The position numbers and the translations under genes are program-made. From Ulvibacterium sp. (GTDB lineage Bacteria; Bacteroidota; Bacteroidia; Flavobacteriales; Flavobacteriaceae), in the NCBI RefSeq assembly GCF_028285715.1, contig NZ_JANQOO010000017.1, forward strand, positions 62,001-126,000: a DNA stretch of 64,000 nucleotides. The letters run 5' to 3'. Shown here in pieces: positions 24,862-33,710 of the stretch; the stretch's first letter is position 1, and every line of letters begins with the position of its first letter. The notes beneath the pieces were generated by a model. The model did not search any database. It was not told the origin of the DNA and worked only from the letters and a program-made list of their open reading frames with translations.

Positions 24862-26103
24862 ATGGAATACAGTGACCTACTTAAAATCGCGAAGACCTAT
24901 GGTGATCCGGTTTATGTGTATGATTCGGAGAAAATTATTTCCCAGTTCCAGAGATTGACCCAGGCGTTTGGGAGCGTAAAAAAGTTAAAACTGAACTATG
25001 CTGCGAAGGCGTTGTCCAACATTACCATACTAAGATTAATGAACAGCTTGGGCAGTGGCTTGGATACGGTTTCTGTGCAAGAAGTAAAATTGGGTTTATT
25101 GGCAGGGTTTAAACCAGAATCCATAATTTTTACACCCAATGGTGTCTCCTTGGAAGAAATAGAGGAAGCAGCGGCACTTGGGGTTCGGATAAACATAGAT
25201 AACCTTTCCATTTTGGAGCAGTTTGGAAGTAAACATCCCGATATACCTGTATGTATCCGAATTAATCCCCATGTAATGGCGGGTGGGAACTCAAAAATTT
25301 CAGTTGGCCATATCGATTCAAAATTTGGTATCAGCATCCACCAAATCCCTCATTTATTGCGGATAGTTGAGCTGACCCATATGAATATCAATGGTATCCA
25401 CATGCACACGGGAAGCGATATTCTGGATATCGATGTATTTCTTTATGCATCAGAAATTCTATTTGAGACCGCAAAGAATTTTAAGGACCTGGATTTTATT
25501 GATTTTGGTAGTGGCTTTAAAGTACCTTATAAAGAAGGCGATATAGAGACCAATATTGAGGAACTTGGTAAGAAGCTGAGCTCCCGATTCAATACCTTTT
25601 GCAAGCAATATGGCAAGGAATTGACCTTGGCCTTTGAACCAGGTAAATTTTTGGTTAGTGAGGCAGGCTTCTTCCTGGCCAAGGTGAACGTTGTAAAACA
25701 GACCACTTCAACCGTATTCGCTAGTATAGATTCAGGATTCAATCATTTGATACGCCCTATGTTCTATGGGTCCAATCATGAAATCATAAATATATCCAAT
25801 CCAAAGGGAAAGGAACGTTACTACTCCATTGTCGGGTACATTTGCGAAACGGACACTTTTGGAAGCAACCGAAGGATCAACGAGATTTCGGAGGGTGATA
25901 TTCTGTGCTTCCGCAATGCCGGTGCCTATTGTTTTACCATGGCCAGTAACTATAATTCCAGGTTTAGGCCTCCAGAGGTACTTTGGCACGAAGGAAAGGC
26001 TGTTTTGATCAGGGAGCGCGAAACCTTTGAAGACCTTATTAAGAATCAAGTAGATGTAAAGGACCTATTTTCTTCCCAGAGGGAAAAGGTCGTTGCGAAA
26101 TAA
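24862..26103 (+). CDS. lysA: Diaminopimelate decarboxylase
   Basis: The PLP enzyme that decarboxylates meso-diaminopimelate to lysine, the last step of lysine synthesis. It is a fold type III (alanine-racemase-like) protein of 413 residues. K49 in LNYAAKA is the Schiff-base lysine; GIHMHTGSD, DFGSGFKVPY, EPGKFLV and the catalytic cysteine in GYICETDTF are all present. The gene has its own promoter and no aspartokinase fusion or lysine-pathway neighbour in the window. Confidence 0.96.
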   Translation: MEYSDLLKIAKTYGDPVYVYDSEKIISQFQRLTQAFGSVKKLKLNYAAKALSNITILRLMNSLGSGLDTVSVQEVKLGLLAGFKPESIIFTPNGVSLEEIEEAAALGVRINIDNLSILEQFGSKHPDIPVCIRINPHVMAGGNSKISVGHIDSKFGISIHQIPHLLRIVELTHMNINGIHMHTGSDILDIDVFLYASEILFETAKNFKDLDFIDFGSGFKVPYKEGDIETNIEELGKKLSSRFNTFCKQYGKELTLAFEPGKFLVSEAGFFLAKVNVVKQTTSTVFASIDSGFNHLIRPMFYGSNHEIINISNPKGKERYYSIVGYICETDTFGSNRRINEISEGDILCFRNAGAYCFTMASNYNSRFRPPEVLWHEGKAVLIRERETFEDLIKNQVDVKDLFSSQREKVVAK

Positions 26104-26120
26104 AAGTGCTCAATTTTCGT

Positions 26121-26128
26121 TAGCTTTG
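26121..26128 (+). promoter_or_regulatory. -7 box before the secreted thioredoxin gene
   Basis: TAGCTTTG fully matches TAnnTTTG and lies 37 bp before the ATG at 26166, in the 62-bp gap after lysA. No -33 TTG at the right distance. Confidence 0.4.
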
Positions 26129-26165
26129 GTATACTAATTGGACTAACTCTCCATAAAAACATACC

Positions 26166-26699
26166 ATGAATAAAAGCAGGACGGTCATTATAAAATCCAC
26201 TTTCCTTTTTTTTATCGGATTGGCTACGGCGAATACCTATGCACAAAAAGTGGAATGGCTTACTTGGGAAGAAGCCACTACCCTGGTCATGAACGAAGAA
26301 AATCCTAAGAAGGTATTCGTTGATATTTACACGGATTGGTGTGGTTGGTGCAAAAAAATGGACAAGGATACTTTTCAAAACCCGGAGGTGGCCGCGTACA
26401 TGTCCGAGAATTTCTATATGGTTAAATTGGATGGTGAAGGCAAAGATCCCATAGAGTACAAAGGCAAGACCTACAATTTTGTACCCTCCGGCAGAAAGGG
26501 CTATCATGAATTTGCAGCCGCACTTATGCAAGGTCGTCTAAGCTACCCCACAACTATTTTTCTGGACGAGGAAATGAATATGCTTTCCCCTCTACCTGGT
26601 TACCAAAAGCCAAAACCCTTTTTGAATATTGCCAAGTACTTCGGTGATGACATTTATAAGGAAAAGGATTGGCAGGCGTATAGCGGTAAGGGAAAATAA
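26166..26699 (+). CDS. Secreted thioredoxin-family protein
   Basis: A signal peptide (IKSTFLFFIGLATANTYA) is followed by a thioredoxin fold with VFVDIYTDWCGWCKKMD; the CGWC pair is the redox site. It is of the Thioredoxin_7/DUF255 type, with the cis-proline loop at YPTTIFLDEE. In the periplasm it would reduce or shuffle disulfides of exported proteins; partners are unknown. Length 177 residues is normal for the group. It follows lysA on the same strand but has its own -7 box. Confidence 0.88.
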   Translation: MNKSRTVIIKSTFLFFIGLATANTYAQKVEWLTWEEATTLVMNEENPKKVFVDIYTDWCGWCKKMDKDTFQNPEVAAYMSENFYMVKLDGEGKDPIEYKGKTYNFVPSGRKGYHEFAAALMQGRLSYPTTIFLDEEMNMLSPLPGYQKPKPFLNIAKYFGDDIYKEKDWQAYSGKGK

Positions 26700-26866
26700 G
26701 TCCTCAAGGCATTCCTGTTCTACTTTTTTTACTTCATTCCCCTTCCCTACACGTTCGAAATTGTTGTTTGAAATTTATGACATCGGGTTTTGATGCCGCG
26801 TGGCATCCAAAACCAAAATTGTTGTACATTGGTGAACCATTTTTTAGTTGTACACAGCCAATAGTC

Positions 26867-27754
26867 ATGAAAATCCGCCATGTAATGCAAACAGAACGTT
26901 TTACCCTTTCCCTTTCGTTCGTATTTTTAGTAGTACTAAACCATACCCTTATGGCACAATCAGCAGTAAAAAAGGAGACTTTACATGTTGGTATTGGGCA
27001 GATGCACGTGAACGGAGGCAATCCTGAGGTAAACCTCAAAAATGCCACCCTTTTTATTAAGCAGGCTGCTGAAAATTCATGCGATGTCATCGTTTTACCG
27101 GAATGTCTGGATTTTGGCTGGACGAATTCCTCTGCAATAAACGAGGCGCAACCCATTCCCGGGGACCATAGTAAAGTCTTGCAGGAGGCCGCAAAAGAAA
27201 ACGCGATTTATGTGGTTGCCGGACTCACGGAGCGAGACGGGAATCAAATTCATAATACCGCACTCCTAATCTCACCCAATGGGCAGATTTTAGGAAAACA
27301 CCGAAAAGTCAACATTTTGGATATTGCACGGCACATCTATACACCAGGCATGAGTTGTACCGTGACCCCTACGGATTTAGGGATGATCGGAATGAACATT
27401 TGCGCGGACAATTCCCCGGCTACGAATGAACTAGGACATGCCCTTGGATATATGGGCGCAGATATCATACTATCTCCATGTAGTTGGGCCGTACCCCCCG
27501 ATTATGATAACGAGAAAACGCCATATGGGGACATTTGGAAAGAATCCTATACGGAAATTGCCCAAAAACACCATATCCCGGTAATCGGAGTGAGCAATAC
27601 CGGACTAGTAAAGGATGGTGAATGGAAAGGTTGGTGGTGCATAGGTGCCTCATTGGTGGTTTCCAAGGATGGTGAAATTCAAAAACAATTTGCGTATACC
27701 AAGGAGGAAAGCAAACTCTACACAATCCAGATAGAGGTCGGGACCGACCGATAG
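26867..27754 (+). CDS. Secreted carbon-nitrogen hydrolase (nitrilase superfamily)
   Basis: The catalytic Glu-Lys-Cys triad is readable: E in VIVLPECLDFG, K in GKHRKVN, and C in GMNICADNSP. It would hydrolyse an amide or nitrile; the substrate is unknown. Most nitrilases are cytoplasmic, whereas this one has a signal peptide (FTLSLSFVFLVVLNHTLMAQ), so it acts in the periplasm or outside. The frame is open from 26768, but the ATG at 26867 leaves a short basic n-region before the signal peptide, which is more reasonable. An alternative start is the ATG at 26885. Confidence 0.85.
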   Translation: MKIRHVMQTERFTLSLSFVFLVVLNHTLMAQSAVKKETLHVGIGQMHVNGGNPEVNLKNATLFIKQAAENSCDVIVLPECLDFGWTNSSAINEAQPIPGDHSKVLQEAAKENAIYVVAGLTERDGNQIHNTALLISPNGQILGKHRKVNILDIARHIYTPGMSCTVTPTDLGMIGMNICADNSPATNELGHALGYMGADIILSPCSWAVPPDYDNEKTPYGDIWKESYTEIAQKHHIPVIGVSNTGLVKDGEWKGWWCIGASLVVSKDGEIQKQFAYTKEESKLYTIQIEVGTDR

Positions 27755-27783
27755 TTCAATATATCAGAACATCCTTCGGTGCA

Positions 27784-29103
27784 CTATTTCAACCACGTAT
27801 CGAACCAGGTAAACGCATCCTCCTGCATGGCCGAATCAAATTTATGCCCGCCAGGGTAGAATTTGCCGCTATATCGGTCGGAGGCACCTGCCTTACTATA
27901 AACTTCTTGTAAAATAGCGTCTGCCTTTTTCATTTCAGGCAAAGTGTACAATTGGTCTTCATTATTGCTCATGACCATGGTTGGTAAGGGTACGCGAAGG
28001 CCCAGAACTTCGGGAAAATCCAAATATTTTGGCAAGAGCGGAACATAGGTCATCCAGGTATGTGTAAAGGACTTGTTCACTAAAAAGTCGTTCCAAGTGG
28101 ACATAAATCCTACGCTAATGGCACATTGTATCCTATGGTCCAAGCCCCCTAGATAATCCGTACGGAGTCCTCCTCCCGAGAGACCGCAACAACCCACTTT
28201 TTCTTCATTCACATCGGGTCGGTTACATAGGATTTCCAGAGCTATTCGATCCTCCAGCAAAGTCACTCCCGGCCAAGTAGTTCCTCCACAAAAAAGGGAT
28301 TTTGACATAATATGCTCATGTTCTGCGGCCCATTCATTATATATTTTGATATTCTTGGAATCCTCCGGATTTTGATCTGTTTTGTCCTTGACGCTACAAT
28401 GCCCCCAAGTAATGCCCTCCACATCAGAGTACCTGACCCTTCTTGAGCCAAAAGTAAACGTATCATGTACCAGCACAACATAGCCCCTTTTCGCTAATTC
28501 ATTGGCCCAAGCCAGACCTGAATACGAATCTTTTTGATGGGCTACCATAACGGGATGTACCTCATCCGAGGTTTTGGTAATCTTTCTTTTTCCAAAATAC
28601 TTTTGCCCGCCATGGTCATGAAGGCCCAAAACGGCAGGTAAAGGTCCATTGGCACCTTTTGGCTTAAGGAGAACGGCATCCGTGGGATTGCCATAGGGAA
28701 GTTGCCATTGCAACTCCTCGACCGCGAGGCCATCATATTCATAACTTGATTTTGTGACAACCTTCAATGGGCCCTTTTCTATAGCAGGGGCAGAAACCAA
28801 TTCCCTTGTTTTTTCCAGTGCCTTTTGACGCCAATGGTTCAAATTGGTCCACTCGGTATGCCTGAAAGAAAGCTCGGGAGGATTTGCTACCAAAGAAGTG
28901 GCCCAATCCCCATATGCTCCAATAATGCTTTTAGTACCGTCAATGTTAAAAGTACTTTCCTCCATATGAGGGCCTAAAATAGATTCGTCAGCTATATTTA
29001 AGGGGTATGGAAAAAGAGGAATACTACTAAGGGCCATGGCCGAAGTCAAAAATTCCCGTCGGGATTTTGATGTTTTTTTAGATGGTCCGTTTTTGGATTT
29101 CAT
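27784..29103 (-). CDS. Tat-exported alpha/beta hydrolase (acetylxylan-esterase / dienelactone-hydrolase like)
   Basis: An N-terminal twin-arginine signal is present (KSRREFLTSAMALSS). The hydrolase domain has LGLHDHGGQ (oxyanion loop), the nucleophile elbow CGLSGGGLR, an aspartate in MSNNEDQLY and a histidine in GGHKFD, giving a Ser-Asp-His triad. The 439-residue size and layout resemble large Tat-secreted esterases of Bacteroidota linked to polysaccharide breakdown (AXE1 or Abhydrolase_7 groups). The substrate cannot be read from the sequence, and no glycoside hydrolase is adjacent. It converges with the nitrilase-like gene. Confidence 0.85.
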   Translation of the reverse strand: MKSKNGPSKKTSKSRREFLTSAMALSSIPLFPYPLNIADESILGPHMEESTFNIDGTKSIIGAYGDWATSLVANPPELSFRHTEWTNLNHWRQKALEKTRELVSAPAIEKGPLKVVTKSSYEYDGLAVEELQWQLPYGNPTDAVLLKPKGANGPLPAVLGLHDHGGQKYFGKRKITKTSDEVHPVMVAHQKDSYSGLAWANELAKRGYVVLVHDTFTFGSRRVRYSDVEGITWGHCSVKDKTDQNPEDSKNIKIYNEWAAEHEHIMSKSLFCGGTTWPGVTLLEDRIALEILCNRPDVNEEKVGCCGLSGGGLRTDYLGGLDHRIQCAISVGFMSTWNDFLVNKSFTHTWMTYVPLLPKYLDFPEVLGLRVPLPTMVMSNNEDQLYTLPEMKKADAILQEVYSKAGASDRYSGKFYPGGHKFDSAMQEDAFTWFDTWLK

Positions 29104-29181
29104 GAGTTCTTGATGTACTTATATATGCCTAATCCATACAATTCGTAGTAGCACTATAAATATACCAATAAACTACCAAGC

Positions 29182-30654
29182 TTATCTACTGTAATTGGGA
29201 GATTCCTTGGTGATGGTCACATCATGGGGGTGGCTTTCATTGATACCGCTTGCCGTAATTTTAACAAAGCGACCAGTTTTCTGTAAAGTAGCGATGTCCT
29301 TTGCACCGCAATAGCCCATTCCAGCACGAAGGCCACCAACAAATTGATGGATACTTTCGAACAGTTCGCCTTTGTAAGGAACCCGGCCTACAATGCCTTC
29401 TGGAACCAATTTTTTGATATCGTCCTCCACATCCTGAAAATAACGGTCCTTGCTACCTTCTCTCATGGCCTCTACCGAGCCCATGCCCCGATACGATTTA
29501 AACTTTCGACCCTCATAAATGATGGTCTCCCCAGGTGATTCCTTAGTACCGGCCAAAAGTGATCCAAGCATAACCGTATCCGCACCGGCCGCGATGGCCT
29601 TGGGAATATCGCCCGTATATCGTATGCCGCCATCGGCAATTACGGGAACACCGCTTCCCTTTATGGCCGAAGCAACCTCCAGCACGGCGGAAAACTGCGG
29701 GAAACCAACCCCTGCCACTACTCGAGTCGTGCAAATGGAACCTGGTCCTATACCTACTTTTACGGCATCTGCGCCGGCATCTACCAAATACTTTGCCGCT
29801 TCACCCGTAGCAATGTTGCCCACAATGGTCTCAAGGTCCGGAAATTTCTTTTTTACATTCTGCAAGACAGTAACCACACCCTGGGTGTGGCCGTGGGCCG
29901 TATCGATAACGATGGCGTCGACGCCTGCATTGACCAAGGCCTCGGCCCTTTCCACAGCATCCGGGGTAACGCCCAAAGCTGCGGCTACCCTGAGCCTGCC
30001 ATATTTATCCTTATTGGCTATGGGCTTTTGGGTCAATTTTGTGATATCCCGGAAGGTAATAAGACCTACCAGTTTATAGTTCTCATCGACCACCGGTAAC
30101 TTCTCTATTTTGTTCTCCTGAAGAATATCCTCTGCCTGAGCCAAGGAGGTACCTTCACCTACAGTGACCAAATTATCGGAGGTCATGACCTCTGAAATAG
30201 GTCTATCATTGTTCTTCTCAAAACGCAAGTCCCTATTGGTTACGATACCGATCAACTTTCCAGAATCGTCCACGATGGGAATACCCCCGATACTAAATTC
30301 CCGCATACTGGCCTTTGCGTCCTTTACCAAAGCATTGGAAGGTAAAGTAACAGGGTCCAAAATCATACCGCTTTCGGCCCGCTTTACTTTGCGCACCTTC
30401 ATGGCCTGTTGATCTATGGTCATGTTCTTATGTAGGACTCCTATTCCTCCCTCCTGTGCAATTGCAATGGCCATTCGGCTTTCCGTAACCGTATCCATGG
30501 CTGCGGATACAATGGGAACATTAATGGTTATATTCCTCGTAAATTTGGTCTGAATGTTTACTTCCCTTGGAAGGACCTCTGAATAGGCAGGAACCAAGAG
30601 TACATCATCGTAAGTAAGACCTTCTCCTAGAATTTTATTGTGGTGGGCTTGCAT
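29182..30654 (-). CDS. guaB: Inosine-5'-monophosphate dehydrogenase
   Basis: The 490-residue enzyme oxidises IMP to XMP with NAD, the first committed step to GMP. It has the TIM barrel ([19 protein letters not shown] at the start), two CBS domains inserted at about residues 95-215, and the active-site loop [11 protein letters not shown] with its catalytic cysteine. [17 protein letters not shown] and YRGMGS follow. It is monocistronic, with a -7 box at 30678-30685. Confidence 0.97.
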   Translation of the reverse strand: MQAHHNKILGEGLTYDDVLLVPAYSEVLPREVNIQTKFTRNITINVPIVSAAMDTVTESRMAIAIAQEGGIGVLHKNMTIDQQAMKVRKVKRAESGMILDPVTLPSNALVKDAKASMREFSIGGIPIVDDSGKLIGIVTNRDLRFEKNNDRPISEVMTSDNLVTVGEGTSLAQAEDILQENKIEKLPVVDENYKLVGLITFRDITKLTQKPIANKDKYGRLRVAAALGVTPDAVERAEALVNAGVDAIVIDTAHGHTQGVVTVLQNVKKKFPDLETIVGNIATGEAAKYLVDAGADAVKVGIGPGSICTTRVVAGVGFPQFSAVLEVASAIKGSGVPVIADGGIRYTGDIPKAIAAGADTVMLGSLLAGTKESPGETIIYEGRKFKSYRGMGSVEAMREGSKDRYFQDVEDDIKKLVPEGIVGRVPYKGELFESIHQFVGGLRAGMGYCGAKDIATLQKTGRFVKITASGINESHPHDVTITKESPNYSR

Positions 30655-30677
30655 GGCAATTAAGGATTAATTGCGTG

Positions 30678-30685
30678 CAAATGTA
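30678..30685 (-). promoter_or_regulatory. Candidate -7 box of guaB
   Basis: TACATTTG on the minus strand fully matches TAnnTTTG, 23 bp before the guaB ATG. No TTG at -33. Confidence 0.4.
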
Positions 30686-31091
30686 ATGAATATATCGCTA
30701 CCTACCTATTCCCCAACACAAGCGGAAATCTTATTTTGAACCCAAGAAAGAACGTATCATTCCACAAACCGATTGCCCAAAGCTGCTTTGAGCCATATTA
30801 GGATTATTTTCCGATCAACACAGGAGAAAACATCCTTTAATCAACATGAAGTTGACCTGGATTGTAATTTCTTACCCCTTGATGGTTCATCTTTCCGGTA
30901 GTATTTGGTTTGAGGGCAATGCCCCGATGTCGCTTCGCAGGTATCTTAGCCAAAAGTAGATGTAGTATGGATGACTGCATATGTTTTTATCGGAAATCCC
31001 TATGCGCAAGATGGGAGTGACCCAGGCATCTTCAGAGCAGCTTTAATTTTAATCAATCTAGATATAAATATTTGAAAATCAATTATTTATA

Positions 31092-31122
31092 TTGTTTCTA
31101 ATATAAACCAAGTGTATTTTTG
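31092..31122 (+). promoter_or_regulatory. Promoter of the Cys-rich miniprotein
   Basis: TTG (31092-31094), 20-bp spacer, TATTTTTG (31115-31122), 23 bp before the ATG. A full consensus match. Confidence 0.65.
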
Positions 31123-31145
31123 TGTAAACATTTAAATAGAGTGTC

Positions 31146-31391
31146 ATGCCCATTAGATTAGCAACCAGTTGCTCCAATTGCAACAATCTTTCCGGAGGGA
31201 ACACCTGTACCCAACATAAAATACAGGTAAGTGAACGACATACTTGCGATAGTTTTTCTATGCAAGAAGCCCTTAAGAACAACATGAACTGCGGCACCTG
31301 TACACGGTTTAATACCTCCGATTGCCCGCATCCTCAAAAGGCATCGGCAGAAATGTTGTGCTCAAGTTGGGCGCCCAAAGCTGTAGCCTAA
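31146..31391 (+). CDS. Cysteine-rich 81-residue protein with two CxxC...C.H...C modules
   Basis: A small soluble protein with eight cysteines. They fall into two copies of one pattern. Module one is C9-x2-C12-x8-C21-x2-H24-x9-C34 followed by DSF; module two is C49-x2-C52-x7-C60-x-H62-x9-C72 followed by SSW. The repeated ligand spacing points to two zinc or iron-sulfur sites produced by internal duplication. No signal peptide or membrane segment is seen, so it should be cytoplasmic. I do not recognise a named family. It is a complete unit on its own: a consensus promoter lies 23 bp upstream and a strong terminator 24 bp downstream, which suggests it is well expressed. Confidence 0.8.
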   Translation: MPIRLATSCSNCNNLSGGNTCTQHKIQVSERHTCDSFSMQEALKNNMNCGTCTRFNTSDCPHPQKASAEMLCSSWAPKAVA

Positions 31392-31414
31392 AACTAAACT
31401 AACTCAAAAAACCG

Positions 31415-31443
31415 AAAAGGAAGACCATGGTCTTCCTTTTTTT
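31415..31443 (+). terminator. Rho-independent terminator of the Cys-rich gene
   Basis: Palindrome GGAAGACC-ATGG-TCTTCC region (perfect dyad 31419-31436) followed by seven T residues. The A-run before the stem pairs with the T-run, so it could also work weakly on the minus strand. Confidence 0.88.
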
Positions 31444-31626
31444 GGTTATAACTTCATCATCCTTACCTTGATAAAAACCAAGGTTCTAGGCGAATTCTAG
31501 AAATCGTTGAATGGTTCGGATTATTTTTCATTTGAATTCGATTTAACAAGGGCCAGTATATTTTCTATCTCTAAAAAGAGCAAATTCCAATAGTTTTTAA
31601 CTCTATATCAGTGGATATGAGCAGTA

Positions 31627-32493
31627 TCAGTAATAAGAGGAAAATAACTCGGTTGCCTTATTGTAAGCCGCCTCAAAGGCCATCCAATTCACTTGGGCGT
31701 CCACCTTTAAAGAGGTAAAATGTGAGAGCATTTTCTCGGTGGGCATATTCCCGGTAAGCTCGTCCTTGGCCATAGGGCAACCCCCAAAACCTTGTACGGC
31801 GCCATCAAACCTTCGACAGCCGGCCTTAAAAGCTGTGTCTATTTTTTCATGCCATTTGGAAGGAGTAGTATGTAAATGGGCTCCGAACTCAATATTGGGA
31901 TATTTAGGAATGAGGTTGGAAAAGAGGTACGCTATAGTCTTTGGCGTAGAAGTTCCCACGGTATCCGACAAGGACAAGATCCTAACGCCCATTTTAGCCA
32001 ATCTTTCCGTCCACTCCCCAACTATCCCTACATCCCAAGGATCTCCATAGGGGTTGCCAAAGCCCATGGAAATATAGGTCACCACCTCTTTATGGGATGC
32101 ATTGGCAATATCAAGGATTTCCTTTAAGGTTTCTACGGATTGTGCTATGGTCTTATGGGTATTTCTCATTTGGAAATTTTCGGAAATGGAAAATGGGTAA
32201 CCCAAGTAGTCGATCTTTTTATGTTTACAGGCATCATTGGCCCCTCTGACATTGGCAACAATTGCCAGAAGCTTACTTTTTGTTTTGGACAGATCTAGTT
32301 TGGAAAGCACTTCAGCGGTGTCGGTCATTTGGGGAATGGCTTTAGGGGATACGAAACTCCCAAAATCGATGGTATCAAATCCACACCCCAAAAGGGACTG
32401 GATGTACCTCACCTTTTGATCTGTTGGGATGAAGGTTTTGATACCCTGCATGGCATCCCTCGGACATTCAATTATCTTGACCTGTTCGGACAT
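31627..32493 (-). CDS. Hydroxymethylglutaryl-CoA lyase
   Basis: A 288-residue TIM-barrel enzyme of the HMGL family, which splits HMG-CoA into acetyl-CoA and acetoacetate in leucine degradation. It begins IIECPRDAMQGIKTFIP (the ExxRDxxQ metal and substrate motif of the family), has SLSDTVGTSTP and GAHLHTTP (metal-binding HxH), and ends with the signature region GCRRFDGAVQGFGGCPMAKDELTGN containing the catalytic cysteine. No other leucine-pathway gene is next to it. A consensus promoter lies in the 3' end of the upstream LysE-type gene. Confidence 0.93.
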   Translation of the reverse strand: MSEQVKIIECPRDAMQGIKTFIPTDQKVRYIQSLLGCGFDTIDFGSFVSPKAIPQMTDTAEVLSKLDLSKTKSKLLAIVANVRGANDACKHKKIDYLGYPFSISENFQMRNTHKTIAQSVETLKEILDIANASHKEVVTYISMGFGNPYGDPWDVGIVGEWTERLAKMGVRILSLSDTVGTSTPKTIAYLFSNLIPKYPNIEFGAHLHTTPSKWHEKIDTAFKAGCRRFDGAVQGFGGCPMAKDELTGNMPTEKMLSHFTSLKVDAQVNWMAFEAAYNKATELFSSYY

Positions 32494-32512
32494 AGTGTTT
32501 AAATACCAATAC

Positions 32513-32541
32513 CAAAATTAGCACTATTTATCCGATAACAA
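32513..32541 (-). promoter_or_regulatory. Promoter of the HMG-CoA lyase gene
   Basis: Minus strand: TTG (32541-32539), 18-bp spacer, TAATTTTG (32520-32513); full consensus. Most of it lies in the last codons of the LysE-type gene, so the lyase gene can be transcribed independently. Confidence 0.55.
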
Positions 32542-33147
32542 TATATAGAGCCCAATACCCACAAAAACCAATATCTGCAACCATTTTAGGACTATTCCCA
32601 TATTGGGGTTTCCGAGTAGATATTTTGAAATGTTCCCGGCAAGAATTGCGATCAAGCCAAAGACGGAAAAGGATACCAAGATAAAAAGAAGGCCCAGCAC
32701 GTAGAATTGGACCACCGTACCCAATTCCTCACTAAATAAAAATGCTGGAAAAAAAGCCAAAAAAAAGATCGTCACCTTTGGATTTAAAACGTTCATAATA
32801 AATCCTTGCTTAAATAGCTGCGTCAAACTCTTTTTGGAAACGCCCGTATCCGATAGTTTTAAAGCGTCACTACGAAACACCTTAAAGGCAAGGTAGAACA
32901 GGTATAACGCTCCGAACAATTTAATCCCAAAAAAGAGTCGATCATTTCCTTTTATCAGTGCCGATACGCCAAGGGCCAACAAGGTGGTATGGATCAGACA
33001 ACCGGACATAAGGCCTGCCGCGGTGGCCAAACCATATTTTTTGCCATGGACCATACCCTGCATAAGCACATAGACATTATCCGGTCCCGGCGAGATTGCC
33101 AGAGCGGCGGTAGCTCCAATAAAAGTCAATAAAATTTCGTAATCCAA
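32524..33147 (-). CDS. LysE/RhtB family amino-acid exporter
   Basis: A 207-residue inner-membrane protein with about six hydrophobic helices. The N-terminal motif ATAALAISPGPDNVYVL is the LysE/RhtB signature. Members export amino acids or their analogues; the substrate here is unknown. The start codon at 33147 is TTG (no ATG or GTG fits), and a near-consensus TATTTTCG box (33165-33172, minus strand) lies at a suitable distance. It is upstream of the HMG-CoA lyase gene, 30 bp apart on the same strand, and divergent from the Dabb-domain gene. Confidence 0.9.
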   Translation of the reverse strand: MDYEILLTFIGATAALAISPGPDNVYVLMQGMVHGKKYGLATAAGLMSGCLIHTTLLALGVSALIKGNDRLFFGIKLFGALYLFYLAFKVFRSDALKLSDTGVSKKSLTQLFKQGFIMNVLNPKVTIFFLAFFPAFLFSEELGTVVQFYVLGLLFILVSFSVFGLIAILAGNISKYLLGNPNMGIVLKWLQILVFVGIGLYILLSDK

Positions 33148-33225
33148 GGTTTAAACTTTGAAACCGAAAATACAAATTCCATGGACTAAAGTTTAATTTT
33201 TATATCTTTCCACAAAATAGAAAAA

Positions 33226-33651
33226 ATGAAAATCCTATATGTAGCTTTCCTCCCATTCCTGACCTTATTGGCCATTTCCAAGGAACCAATGAACAAAAAA
33301 AATGGTAGGGCGATCCAAACCGAAATTACTATGGAACAAGACAGCGTTTTACGCCATGTGGTACTTTTTAAATTCAAGGAAGGGACCAGTCAGGAAAAAA
33401 TCAGTGAAATAGAGGATGCTTTTGCAGCACTTCCATCTAAAATTCCGGAAATCGCAGGTTATGAATGGGGCTTGAACAACAGTCCGGAAGGCCTGAACAA
33501 AGGGCTCACCCATGCCTTTTTGCTTACTTTTAACAGTGAAGCGGATAGGGCCATTTATTTACCGCATCCGGACCATAAAGCTTTTGGCGCATTGTTATCC
33601 CCGCATTTGGCGGATGTCACTGTAGTGGACTACTGGAGCAAGGAGAATTAG
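33226..33651 (+). CDS. Dabb (stress-responsive A/B barrel) domain protein, exported
   Basis: Residues about 42-138 form a dimeric alpha-beta barrel: LRHVVLFKFKEGTSQEKISEIEDAFAALP and the closing HPDHKAFGALLSPHLADVTVVDYW. The histidine and aspartate-rich edge fits the Dabb family, whose members have varied or no enzymatic roles. The N-terminus (KILYVAFLPFLTLLAIS) is a signal peptide or anchor, unusual for the small cytoplasmic versions. Convergent with pyrD. Confidence 0.85.
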   Translation: MKILYVAFLPFLTLLAISKEPMNKKNGRAIQTEITMEQDSVLRHVVLFKFKEGTSQEKISEIEDAFAALPSKIPEIAGYEWGLNNSPEGLNKGLTHAFLLTFNSEADRAIYLPHPDHKAFGALLSPHLADVTVVDYWSKEN

Positions 33652-33710
33652 GTGGCTCCTTTTGACATATTTAGTCCCTATACATATCTGGAAAACTGGA
33701 ATCGAAATTT

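Larger units (their letters stand above)
30655..31145. other. 491-bp intergenic region between divergent guaB and the Cys-rich miniprotein
   Basis: It holds a candidate guaB -7 box (30678-30685) and the promoter at 31092-31122. In between are only short frames: a 37-codon frame at 30846-30959 and a 34-codon frame ending near 31076, neither with convincing coding character. It may contain a decayed gene or an unrecognised RNA. Confidence 0.5.

Noticed and set aside
30846-30959. 37-codon ORF with hydrophobic start between guaB and the Cys-rich gene
   Set aside because: No promoter box in front, odd composition and no second line of evidence; kept only as part of the intergenic-region note.
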